Below are positions 9,571 to 19,043 of a stretch of DNA of 64,000 nt, in pieces. A program made the translations under genes and the position numbers. The notes beneath the pieces were generated by a model. That model was given only the letters and a program-made list of their open reading frames with translations. It did no database searches and had not been told where the DNA came from. The first letter of the stretch is position 1. Every line of letters starts with the position of its first letter. Origin of the DNA: Lolium rigidum (Eukaryota > Streptophyta > Magnoliopsida > Poales > Poaceae); the NCBI RefSeq assembly GCF_022539505.1, contig NC_061511.1, positions 31,134,620-31,198,619 on the forward strand, in the 5' to 3' direction.

Positions 9571-12500
9571 ATGGAACGAGACCTAGAAAAAGAATACATG
9601 GTCGAGGAGATTATCCGTGATGATGAGGATATCACCTCTCTTTACCTAAACCAATCCGGCGAGGGAGACGAGCGAACCCGTGGAGACGCCTCCGGTGAGG
9701 AAGATGAGCAAGACAACCGTGGAGACGGCTCCGGTGAGGGAGAAGGTGACGACCGCGAGGGAGAAGCTCACGACGCCGCCGAGGTGTATATATATTAATT
9801 AACCAAGCCTCCGCATTTGTGCATATACATGTATTAACGTTGTTTCTTCTTTTAGACCTCCCGATCAACAAACTCTACGGCGTAACTAAACGAGGCGCGG
9901 CCAGTAAAGATGGAAGACCATGAAAGGTGCACCATCACGGAAATCGCGATAGATGGCGAACCGATTTCTCCCAAGAAGTTCGCAAAAAAGTTTGTAAGTC
10001 AATGTGGAGTTGTTGTTAGGGACACCGTCCCGATCACCACTCAAGAATGGAAGAAACACCGTAAAGGGGGCGAAGGAGTTACTTATGTCGACATGAGATT
10101 AAAAAGTGTGATGTTTAGGAAGCCGCTGATAAATTTCATCTTTCCGGAGCCAACCGACTACGATAGTGAGAATGACAGGCCGGACCCCGAGGATCCCGAG
10201 CTGAATAGCGTACAACGAAGAGTTAAGAAGTGGGCTCTTAAGAAGATGGCAAGTATAGTTCAACGACTACAAGAAGAAATTGGACAGACTTCTTTGTCAA
10301 GAAAGGGAAGACTCCTGATTTCAAAGGCCCCTATGAGAAGATAAAAGACCACTGGGAGGAATTTGTGAAGTTAAAGAAATCGGACAAGGCAAAGAAAAGG
10401 TCTGACACCAATACGAAAAATGCTTCTAATAAGATGTACTTCCATACCATGGGGCGAGGAGGCTACAATGCTGGCAGGCCTAAGTGGGAGAAATGGGAGA
10501 ACGAGCTAATTAAAAAGGGGATCCGACCGGAGGTACCGAAATGGAACCAGCGGTCAAGGGATTGGTTTTACGCGCATGGGGGCACGTTGGACGCACAAGG
10601 GTTATGCATATATACACAAAGACATAAGGAAAACCCACTTCCCATTCGAAGCCTTTAGAAATGTTGCAAAGGAAGTTGAAGAGGGGAAGTTCCGTCCCGA
10701 AAGAGAGAAGGACTAGCTCACACGCGCCCTTGGGAATCCTGAACACTCAGGACGAACACGAACCACATCAGGTGGCAAGCCGTGGTGTATTGGGTTTCCG
10801 CGTAAACGAAGAAATATCCCGATAGAAGCCGTCGGAGGCAAAAGGATGTGGTTCACGAACGCGTTGCTAAGCTAGAGGAGCAAGTGAGGATGATAATGTC
10901 GAGCTCGACCACAGCTCACCCAACCTCAACCTAATCCGCAGATATAAGAAGTTGCATTCGATGCTACCGGCCAGGGATCTCGGCGGAAAAGCGACGCGTG
11001 GCTTCCACGGAGCTGCCCGGTGATGATGCACATGTGGATCCGCAGATGGCTCCTCCCTCCCCCGTGGAACCGCGGATGGATCTTGATCTCTACCCCGTGG
11101 ACTTTATCACGGAGTCTACACCTTGTGAGCTACATTTCCAAACGATGGGCTACTTAACGCTCAAGGCGGCGGTCGGCTATGTCTTACCGCCGCATCCGAT
11201 CAAAGATACCACTTCAAGCCGGTTCCACCTGGCTACGCTGTTGCCGGGGTGGATCAAGTTATGGATGGGTATGGGCCGCTGAGGCTTGACCACCCAGCCG
11301 GTGAAGGGGATTTGCTAGAGCTGGGAGAAGCCAAGAACACTACAGTTCTATGGCGAAAAGAATTCATTGTGATTCCGGGTTGGAAGGCGCCAACAAGGTC
11401 TCCACCGAGGCAAGCATTCTCCACCGATGCAGCCGTCTCCGGTGCGTGAGCCTTCCCGCCGGCGCGTGAGCCTTCCCCGCCGACGCGTGAGCCTTCTCCG
11501 CCGCCGCGTGAGCCTTCTCCGCCGCCGCAGCCCAAGTCTAAGAGCAAAATTAGGCGGTCCGCTACGACACAGCCTGAGTCGTAACGCATCACCGAGACGC
11601 AAACAAGAGCCCCTCCCAAGAGTGCCTAAGGTTCCTCCCAAGAGACCTTATGACTATACAGCTTGAGGAAAATGCCAAGATCGCAGCTGAACAACACAAG
11701 CAACAAATGTTGAAATTGAAAAAGCCCCGACTTGAGCCGGAGCCAGCTATATCTCTGGAAAAGAAGTTGAAACTGCTGAAGAACCTTCATCAACCTGAGC
11801 CAAGTCTTTCATCGAACTATGACCGGTCTATTCGCAAGTCAAATGTGTCAGCAAGAGATCGGTGGGAAAAAGTAAGGTAGAAGGGAAACCAGTTCCCTCG
11901 CTTGGAAACCAGTAAAACTCGTGCCCCCGCTCCAAGTGTATCCCGATGTCACAAGCGTGCTTTGATCCGGAGATGGTAAGACTATACAAAGATGAGGCAG
12001 ATGCGGTCGGTATGAGTATTCCCGAGTACTTAAGCCGCATCGATGCAGAATTCCTTACAAGTACGGGTGATGATGTCCAAATAGCATACCAAGACAAGTA
12101 CGGGCAACCTCTTGTCGAGCCGAGGAGTTGCCTAATCTATCAACGCAATCGCGAAGACCGCATAATTGGTACATGGAAAAATGTAAGGATGGTAAGAACT
12201 GGATCATGGTGGCAATCACAGATGAGCACTACGGGCGAAATAACGTGATGAACATCGAATTTTGTGAATTATTTCAGTTATTCAACCAAGACGCCCTCGA
12301 CAAATCTCTGCTGAGTGCCTACTGTCTGTAAGTATTATTTATGTAATTAAGTCTCTACCGCGGCTCGTCCATTGCATGCATATAACCATACTCTCATTGT
12401 ATTATGCGAATGAAGATCCGCGAATGCCGCAAGGGGCAAATCTATGATCTTGGGTTCGTTGACCCATATACCGTGAATGGGTATACTGTCCACAACTCTC

Positions 12501-13311
12501 CCAGGGACACAGAGAATAACTTGGTATATGTCTTAAGGAAAAACTCATACAAAAGGGCAATACTATTTCCTTACAACTTCTCGTGAGTGTTACTGTCTTC
12601 ACACATTAAATCTTTTTCGCTTACTCCATGTGTTAAGTGTAATTGATGAGTTATGCATATATATGTGTGTCCGCAGGTTTCACTATATCCCGCTAGTCAT
12701 TGAACCCGACACCGGGATAGTAGAAGTCATGGACTCGAAGAGTAAACCCCTTGAGGCGTGGGGGGACATGGCTGATATCCTCCTCAAGGCTTGGAAACGG
12801 TTCACCAACAAGTCTCCGGGTTTAAAGAATAAAGAACTTCGAATAAAACATGTACCGGTAAGTAATACTGGCTAGGCCGCGCATCTCTTTGATGATTCTA
12901 GTTTCAATACCATTATTATCATCCTTGATTATATATATATATATTATTTTGATTGAATTTTGTTCTCGTAAAGTGCTTGAGGCAGGAGGACGGGAATAAT
13001 TTATGCGGGTATTACGTTTGCGAGTTCATCCGCCGTAATACCCACCATAAGAGGGACATTTTGGAACAACTTGATGTAAGTAAACAACATTCATGACTTT
13101 ATTTTATCACCTTCTGTTTCATTCACATACACACACATATATATTGACCACCGTACCTTCTTGAAATGATTAGATCGAACGGTTGCGGGACGCTCTTCTA
13201 GCAACCGAGCGTGTACGAGCAATTCAAGAAGAGATGGCGGGATTCTTAGTTGAGCAAGTCTTAGCTCCAGACGGAGAACACTATGTGGCCGACATCCAGT
13301 ATCAAAGTTGA
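9571..13311 (+). pseudogene. Second CACTA gene: transposase_24-like region plus Ulp1 (C48) protease domain
   Basis: A multi-exon gene. The first exon (9571-~9785) is acidic, with SGEGDE-type repeats. The next (about 9910-10345, continuing in another frame to ~10660) contains MRLKSVMFRKPLINF and KWALKKMA blocks and the RGGYNAGRPKWEKWENELI block typical of plant transposase_24 proteins. 11440-11540 codes Pro/Arg-rich repeats. The C-terminal exons (about 12404-12583, 12677-12856, 12974-13075, 13174-13311) form a Ulp1-like cysteine protease: His in RFHYIPLVI, Asp in VEVMDS, and Gln and Cys in CLRQEDGNNLCGYYVC. Ulp1 enzymes remove SUMO; the role in CACTA elements is unknown. Splice signals bracket the C-terminal exons well, but frameshifts in the 10-11.7 kb part argue against a functional protein. 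Confidence 0.8.
11440..11540 (+). repeat. Short GC-rich coding minisatellite
   Basis: Four or five ~21-24-bp units of CGTGAGCCTTCTCCGCCGC type, encoding Arg-Glu-Pro-Ser-Pro-Pro repeats in one frame of the second CACTA gene. Unit length varies, so the frame is unstable here. Confidence 0.75.
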
Positions 13312-13445
13312 TGTAGACATATATATATATGCATGAACGTGTGTCACTTTGATCGATATATGTAATATAATGGTTTCCTATATATATATATATTTGAATT
13401 GTCTGCATTAATATTATACCGTGTTTCGAATGGGGCAGAGTCTCT

Positions 13446-13522
13446 GCCGCGGCAGCGTTTAGTGCACTCCCTGCCGCGGCAGACTGCCGCGGCAGGGAAT
13501 TGCACTAAAACGCTGCCGCGGC
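13446..13522. repeat. Inverted repeat of CTGCCGCGGCAG palindromes
   Basis: Arms of ~38 bp (GCCGCGGCAGCG ... CTGCCGCGGCAG and its near-perfect complement) meet around 13482. Each arm contains two copies of the 12-bp palindrome CTGCCGCGGCAG or its core. It lies between the end of the Ulp1 exon and the 3' subterminal repeats. Confidence 0.85.
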
Positions 13523-13528
13523 CCAACC

Positions 13529-13720
13529 CTTTTGCACCGGTTCGTATTACGAACCGGTGCAAAAGCTTCCCCGCCGAGCGCCCCACAGCCGGCCACGTGG
13601 AGACCCCTTTAGCACCGGTTCGTAATGCAACCGGTGCAAAAGGGGGGGCCTTTTGCACCGGATGGTTTGCACCGGTTGGCCATCCGGTGCATATGGCCTT
13701 TAAAAACCGGTGCAAAAGGC
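13529..13720. repeat. CACTA 3' subterminal repeat block
   Basis: Inverted GCACCGGT units matching those at 2209-2482, including TTTTGCACCGGTTCGTATTACGA and several variants, ending just before the terminal CACTAGTG. Confidence 0.88.
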
Positions 13721-14282
13721 CATGTTTGCACTAGTGCTGCGCCACGCCCTTCCTTGTATATAATACATTTGAATGAATTTGAGTGTTTTGGGTTAAGGGC
13801 AACTCCAGCGGCGCGACCCATTTCATTATCCGCGCGTGTCCGTTTGCGTCACGCCGCGGACGGTAAAATGTCCGTTTTTGTCCACGCGTCTGTTTGCGTC
13901 TGGGGTTAGCTCCAGCGGGGCGATGCATTTTTTTCTTGTTTTTTTCCCTCTTCTCCATTTAAACATAGTTCCAAATATTACATATTAAAACATGATTTTA
14001 CACAAACTATAGTTTGGAACATGGTTTACGCAAACTAACACATAGTTTGAACCATGGTTGACAAAAATATAACATTTAAAAAAAACCAGTTGTGTTGATT
14101 TCCGTATGTTCGCTGCCAAGAAAGAACATTCGAGGGCACACCTAATCACCCAAACTGGAAAATCCAGCGGGAGGAGACGGTGCCCTTGTTGGTTCTACCG
14201 AGGAAGAACTGACAGAGACCTACACTACTGGCTTCGTCTGACCCATAGCCAGATTCGCTGCAAAGAAGGAACACTCGAAGTT

Positions 14283-14770
14283 CTAAATATCGGTGTCCGA
14301 GTCGGATTCGCCGATGTGGTAGTGCCTGCGGCAGGCTGTGTCGTCGAACACCTTGACGATCATCTCACCGCCCTCTCGTAGAGGAAGGTGAGATGGCAGC
14401 CAGGCTCGAGCGCGAGGTCACGGGCGAAATTGTCCCACCCCGTGTGCAGGTACATCTTGCCCTGCCCGTCGAACAAGACCTCCACGGTCCAGCGGCAGAA
14501 GTTGCAGCTGGCCTCCCGTAGCTGCAAATGCGCCGGCTCGACGCCATCGACGAACTCGGTGAACTTGTCCGGGAGCCGCTTGATGCCGAGTGGGTCGTTG
14601 TCGATGCGAAGGAGGAACTCGAAGCAGCACTCCTCCTGCGAGGACGAGGAGGGCGCAGGCGACAACGAGCGTGGGGCCGTAGCTGCTCCACCATGGCGGC
14701 CCCTGCCCTGGCCACGGGGGCGCCCAGGGCCGCGGCCTCGACCGCCTCGCCGGCCACCAGGACCGGCCAT
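14283..14770 (-). pseudogene. B3 DNA-binding domain protein, frameshifted near C-terminus
   Basis: ATG at 14770 gives a Gly/Arg-rich N-terminus (~40 residues), a Ser linker, then a ~100-residue B3-type domain: FLLRIDNDPLGIKRLPDKF, then CRWTVEVLFDGQGKMYLHTG, then FARDLALEPGCHLTFLYE. B3 domains are plant-specific sequence-specific DNA-binding folds (ARF, ABI3, REM). A 2-nt insertion (extra AG near 14379) moves the frame to an early stop at 14360; in the other frame the expected final strand (EMIVKVFDDTACRRHYHIG) continues to a stop at 14283. The break removes only the last strand and the acidic tail. The gene is the sole cargo of the Harbinger element. Confidence 0.75.
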
Positions 14771-14887
14771 GGACTTCCTTGCGGGCCTGGCTCCATCGCA
14801 GGAACACCTAGGCGGCCCTACGGTCGAGCTTTGTGGCGGCTAGGGTTTCTTTGGAGGAGTGGATGAGAAAGAAGAACGTGCACCCCC

Positions 14888-14896
14888 TTTATATAG
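14888..14896 (-). promoter_or_regulatory. TATA box of the B3 gene
   Basis: The minus strand reads CCTATATAAAGGG about 120 bases upstream of the B3 ATG at 14770. Confidence 0.6.
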
Positions 14897-15418
14897 GCTG
14901 GAGGCATGCGGTGGCCGTGGGACGTGTGGTGTCGCCATTAACGTGGTTGGCAGAGGTGGGCTGCGGCCGCTCGGCAGCCGAGGCATCGCCATTAACGTGG
15001 CGCAGACCACCGAAGCGACGCAGCGGCGCCAGTGGGGACACGCATGCAGTCGCTGGCGCGTTTGAGAAGACGCATCGACGCAGGGTCGCTGCCAGGCGGG
15101 CCCGACGAAACGTCCGCTAGAGCGGACACTTTTCGCGTCCGCGGAGCGTCCAAAGAGGCGCATCCGAGGCGCATATATATTGGGCCAGGTTTGCGTCTCC
15201 GCGGACGGCCCGATCACTTTGCGTCGCCCTGCTGGAGGTGGTGCCAGACGCATTTCCGGTCACGGCGGACGAAAACGGTCGCTGGAGATGCCCTAAATTT
15301 AATGTTTTTCCCGGATGCTATATGGGATCAAGTGGAGATGCAAACGCTCAAAGCAACGTCGTATTGTTGAATATGCTCTTGGAGCTGCATGCGGAATCTT
15401 CAACTCTTTGAGTGATGT

Positions 15419-15435
15419 AACAATGGCAGAAGCTA
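15419..15435. repeat. Left 17-bp target duplication of the retroposon
   Basis: AACAATGGCAGAAGCTA, repeated exactly at 29983-29999. The first two A are ambiguous because the right copy follows a poly-A tract. Confidence 0.92.
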
Positions 15436-15911
15436 AAGGCTCTCATTTCCCCCTTCCCCTCTCTCCACCCTACAGTAAGTTGAGGGTCGACCTCCGTCGG
15501 CCGGGCCTCTCCAAGGCCTCCTCCGCCGGAATAGCCGGCCAGAGTTGGTTGAGGAAGGGCACCGGAGTAGATAGGGTTAGCTGTAGGCCTAGATCTAGCT
15601 TAGTTCTTAGTTTTACCCCTGTGGAGAATGGCGTTATGCCCATGGGGGTCTAGCCACAGCGGAGATCGAGCTACTCCCGGTGGCTTGTGGTCGCTTTGCT
15701 GCTGACCGCGGCGCTCCGATGGTCGGAGCCGGAGGCGGAGGGCAGCGGCGCTACCACAACCCCCTCAATAAAGCTCATGGGCTTCTCTCTCGATCTGGAT
15801 GATGCTGACCCGGACCTCTCCCCTCCTGGCCACCATGGTGGTGGAGAAGAGGGAAAGATCCTCGATGGCGCCGTCTTTGGCAGATCGACATAGAGGCGGT
15901 GGTTCTGCTTC

Positions 15912-17080
15912 TGTTGACGTCAGAAACCCACCGGCGGGCAACGACTGGTCAACACCGTAGAGCCGGGAACAACTAGGGCTGCGGCTGGCCCCAGTCCCTC
16001 AGAGCGACGGCCCGCAAAGCCTCCTGGTCGCGCGCCGATGCAAATTGCAAGGGCGTGCCACCCGACCTATACCTCGGTCGGGAAGGTGTGGATGATGCCT
16101 CGCTTAGTTTCCTGCAGGGCACACACGTACACGTTAAATACGAGCCTCGATCGGCTCTCGGGTTATCTCGTGAATCGGCTCATGGAGCCGATCCACCCAT
16201 GATTCGTCCAAGGTGGCCGAATATATGGTGGTCCTGCTTGATCAAGATAAAGCATATGAGATCTACGACGATTTAGGGTTTTCACCGCATAATCGGATCA
16301 TCCTACTCACGATTGGGCCTAGCGCTCGCACACGGTGATCGTAAGCCAATCCTAGACAAGGCCTAAAAAACCAACACGAAGTTGATCCTCGGAACGTCCT
16401 GTCTAGGGCCAGCAGACTACACCCTACACGCCGCCGGATCCTCCAACCCTTTGTAAGGCCTAACTATTGCGGATGTTAAACTAATCCTTGATGAATCAAG
16501 GAGCAACCGTAACGGATCAGATCTACTAAATAATGATCAAGCGGGTGCCGCCCCTGCACCCATGATGAGGTACGGGGACGGCTAGATGCGCAAGGGTTGC
16601 ACTACGACGAGCATATGATACTAAGAACAATGCTAACCCTAACACATCTATGATAACTACGTTGCTCGCCATCAAAAGGCTTCGAGCACGAGCAACGCAT
16701 GAACAACGTAGGCAGGCTCGTCGTTGCCTAGATCGCAAGATGCGATCTAGGCAGCATGGTGCTTACCGGAGAAACCCTCGAGACGAAGGGGTGGCGATGC
16801 GCCGAGATTGGTTTGTGTTGAACGTTGGTTGTTGTTTTATTCCATAAACCCTAGATACATATTTATAGTCCGGGGACTTTCTAATGTGGGCGTGCACCAA
16901 ACCGTGCACGGGTAAAACTCTAACTTCTAAACTAAGATGCGATCTAATATGTTACAGATACATGGGCAGTTTAGCCCAACTTGGTATAAAAGGCCGATTC
17001 ACGTATTTCTTCCATGTTCAATCTTCACGTCCATCTTGATCGCGGCCCACCTCTGACTCGGTCAAATTCTGGTGATAACA
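15912..17080 (-). repeat. G1 3' LTR (1169 bp)
   Basis: Begins TGTTGACGTCAG and ends GGTGATAACA in + coordinates. Contains a TATA box on the - strand (16860-16867, TATAAATA) and a perfect hairpin with 13-bp arms (16725-16753) downstream of it. Confidence 0.92.
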
Positions 17081-17363
17081 CATGCCCCCCTGGTTTTGGA
17101 AATGACATTTCCAAAATCATTACGCTCTTCCTTCGTCGGGTCATGTCGTGGCAGGGCAGAAATCACCGCAGAATCCTTCATCATGATGCCTTGCCCCTTC
17201 CACTTCTCCAAGCGTCTGACAAATTTTCCTGTTAGGCATCACCTCCTCGGAAACTGCCGTGGCATTAAATCTCCCTCATATCTCTTATATTTAGCCGTTC
17301 TAAACGGCTTACTCCTCCTTCATCTTCCTCGCATTAGCACCCACAAAATCCTCCCGTGCCACC

Positions 17364-17885
17364 ATGTCTTCTTCCTCCTCTGCTTCATCGGATCTTTCCA
17401 CCCAGTCCTCTTCGTCTCGCGAGCCGACGCCGGAGCCGAACCCGGCGGAGGTCCACGCGGCCAACATCCGCCGCACCATCGAGGCCGGGGAGGAGTCTAG
17501 CCATGACTTCTCCCTCTGGTCGGAGGACGACAAATCCTCGACGGACGGGGAGAGTGACCTCCGCTTCCTCGCCGATGGGGAATCGGAGGAGGAGAGCGAT
17601 GACGATCGCTTCTCCTGGGACGACTTCACCACCTCCGAGGAGGTGAAGGAGGAGGAAGAGGAGGACGACGACGACGACAGCTCCCTCGACGAGCCGCCGG
17701 CCAAGCGCCATCGCCCCTGGCCGGGGAATCTGAGTGACTTCGACAGCGACGACGACGACGACGACGAGGAAGATGAGGACAACGAAGGTCCTGCCGGCGG
17801 CCGCTGGAGCAGCGACGACGAGCCGGCCGGGAGCAGCGCTGACAGCGGCGATGACGGCGACGACGAGGGCAGCAACGGCCCGTAG
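17364..17885 (+). CDS. Acidic Ser/Asp/Glu-rich protein, antisense to G1
   Basis: A 173-codon ORF from ATG 17364 to TAG 17883-17885. The start context is GCCACCATGTC, a strong plant initiation context. The protein begins with a Ser-rich segment (MSSSSSASSDLSTQ), has one less biased block (VHAANIRRTIEAGEESSHDF) around residues 30-50, then long acidic runs around a KRHRPWPGNL basic/Trp patch. No known domain. It sits between the gag/pol remnant and the 3' LTR, on the opposite strand. A TATA-like TTATATTTAG lies at 17285-17294 and an A-rich 3' signal region (CTCAATGAAG) at 17984-17993, so it could be a separate transcription unit. Similar low-complexity acidic proteins are hard to place by homology. 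Confidence 0.55.
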   Translation: MSSSSSASSDLSTQSSSSREPTPEPNPAEVHAANIRRTIEAGEESSHDFSLWSEDDKSSTDGESDLRFLADGESEEESDDDRFSWDDFTTSEEVKEEEEEDDDDDSSLDEPPAKRHRPWPGNLSDFDSDDDDDDEEDEDNEGPAGGRWSSDDEPAGSSADSGDDGDDEGSNGP

Positions 17886-19043
17886 ATAGGGCCCTTAGCA
17901 TAGGATCAGTAGAAGTAGACGGGGTAATGTATCCCCTTAGTACTCCCTTTTGAGAGCAATCAGCTCTTCTATGTAAGAAATCTCTCAATGAAGAACTTTC
18001 CCCAATCTGATTTTGCCGATTCCTTTTAGCTTATCTTAGCCGATTTCCTCTCATACTGATCTTGCCGATTCGTCCCCTTTGCCAATGCGTAACGAGCCGA
18101 TAGCAACGCATCGGTCCTTCGACATTTACCCTTCCATCCTTCAACTGATGATTCTCTTTTCGGAAGATACTGTGGGATTTCCAGGAGAGCCCTTAAAATT
18201 CCCCCCACCGGTTTCAGCGATCCTCCTCAGCGAGCGCTCATCATTTTGCGAAGAAGGTTGCGACGAAAGATTAGCCGATGGTACCCCAATCGGCCCCTCA
18301 ATAGAGCATCTACCAGGCCTATTGCCCCCCGAGTCTTAGCCAAGGCAAAACAGAGATGAGGATGCGCAAATTAGCTGAATGTGCCTGGGCTTGATCATGC
18401 AGAGCCAGCCGATTTGCACATAAATCGGTTTCCCAGAGCAGAGAGCCTTCAAGGTGAGCTGCCCCCCGAGTTTCTTCAGTCCGCTTCTAGCGCCTTGCTA
18501 GTCAGATCGGCTCCTTTCCTTTGGCGGATCTAATGCAATCCATCCTTGACCTGATCTGCACGTCCAGGCTGCTCTTGGCATTTTTCTTGAAGAGAGGATC
18601 CGAGCCCTTAAACTACTCCATTGAGGAGCTCTTCCATTAAAATCTCCCTTCGTGCTCCACTGACCCTCTGATCGTAACAGTTATTCCTCTTGAGTCGATG
18701 TCTGCTGCATCGGCTGTGCTCAAATTTTTTTGAATTTTTAGGCCGATTTGTGTGTCGGCCCCCACATTTGATAGTGTCACCTAATACCCTCATGTTTTAC
18801 CCATCTAGGTGCCCCCCCGAGCCGATTCTGTCAAGAATTGATGGTATCGGCTCTTTAGGTAGTCCCTGTTGGGCCAAATGTTGATCCCAGGCAGACTAGA
18901 TGGTGAGGATAATTTTGGCCGATTGCTGGAATCGGCCTCCACGTTGCTTGATCGGTGAAGGTTTTGTAATGTCCCTTCATAAATTTTTGGGGGGCCGATC
19001 GCAAGGATCAGCCTCGCCACGTTTGCTTATTGACGTGCTCTTG
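17886..19043 (-). other. G1 3' non-coding region with polypurine-tract-like motifs
   Basis: No gene. The motif GCCCCCCGAG (CTCGGGGGGC on the element's strand) occurs near 18323, 18463 and 18812, echoing the polypurine tract at the LTR. GCCGAT/ATCGGC hexamers are abundant. Confidence 0.6.

Larger units (their letters stand above)
2167..13736 (+). mobile_element. Complete CACTA (En/Spm-type) DNA transposon, 11.6 kb
   Basis: The ends are CACTAGTAGAAACAAGGGC at 2167 and, inverted at 13736, CACTAGTGCAAACATGGCC (15 of 19 positions identical). Both are flanked by the same 3-bp target duplication CTG (2164-2166 and 13737-13739), the size expected for CACTA elements. Each end carries clustered subterminal repeats built on GCACCGGT/ACCGGTGC, the expected transposase-binding regions. 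Inside, in order: TNP2 transposase pseudogene (+), hairpin tandem repeats, a small - strand gene with its own promoter region, a GC-rich leader with a splice donor, an AT-rich intron, a small ORF, and a second gene with transposase_24-like and Ulp1-like parts (+). The coding regions are frameshifted, so the element is probably not autonomous now. Confidence 0.93.
13797..15293 (-). mobile_element. Non-autonomous PIF/Harbinger element carrying a B3-domain gene
   Basis: Termini GGGCAACTCCAGCG (13797) and, inverted, GGGCATCTCCAGCG (15293) are flanked by 3-bp TAA duplications (13794-13796, 15294-15296), the TWA target type of Harbinger elements. Subterminal repeats with GTCCGTTTGCGTC face each other at the two ends. 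No transposase or Myb-like ORF is present; the only gene is the B3-domain ORF. Confidence 0.85.

Noticed and set aside
17309..17875. Ser-rich ORF on the minus strand
   Set aside because: Exact shadow of the acidic + ORF, lacking start context.
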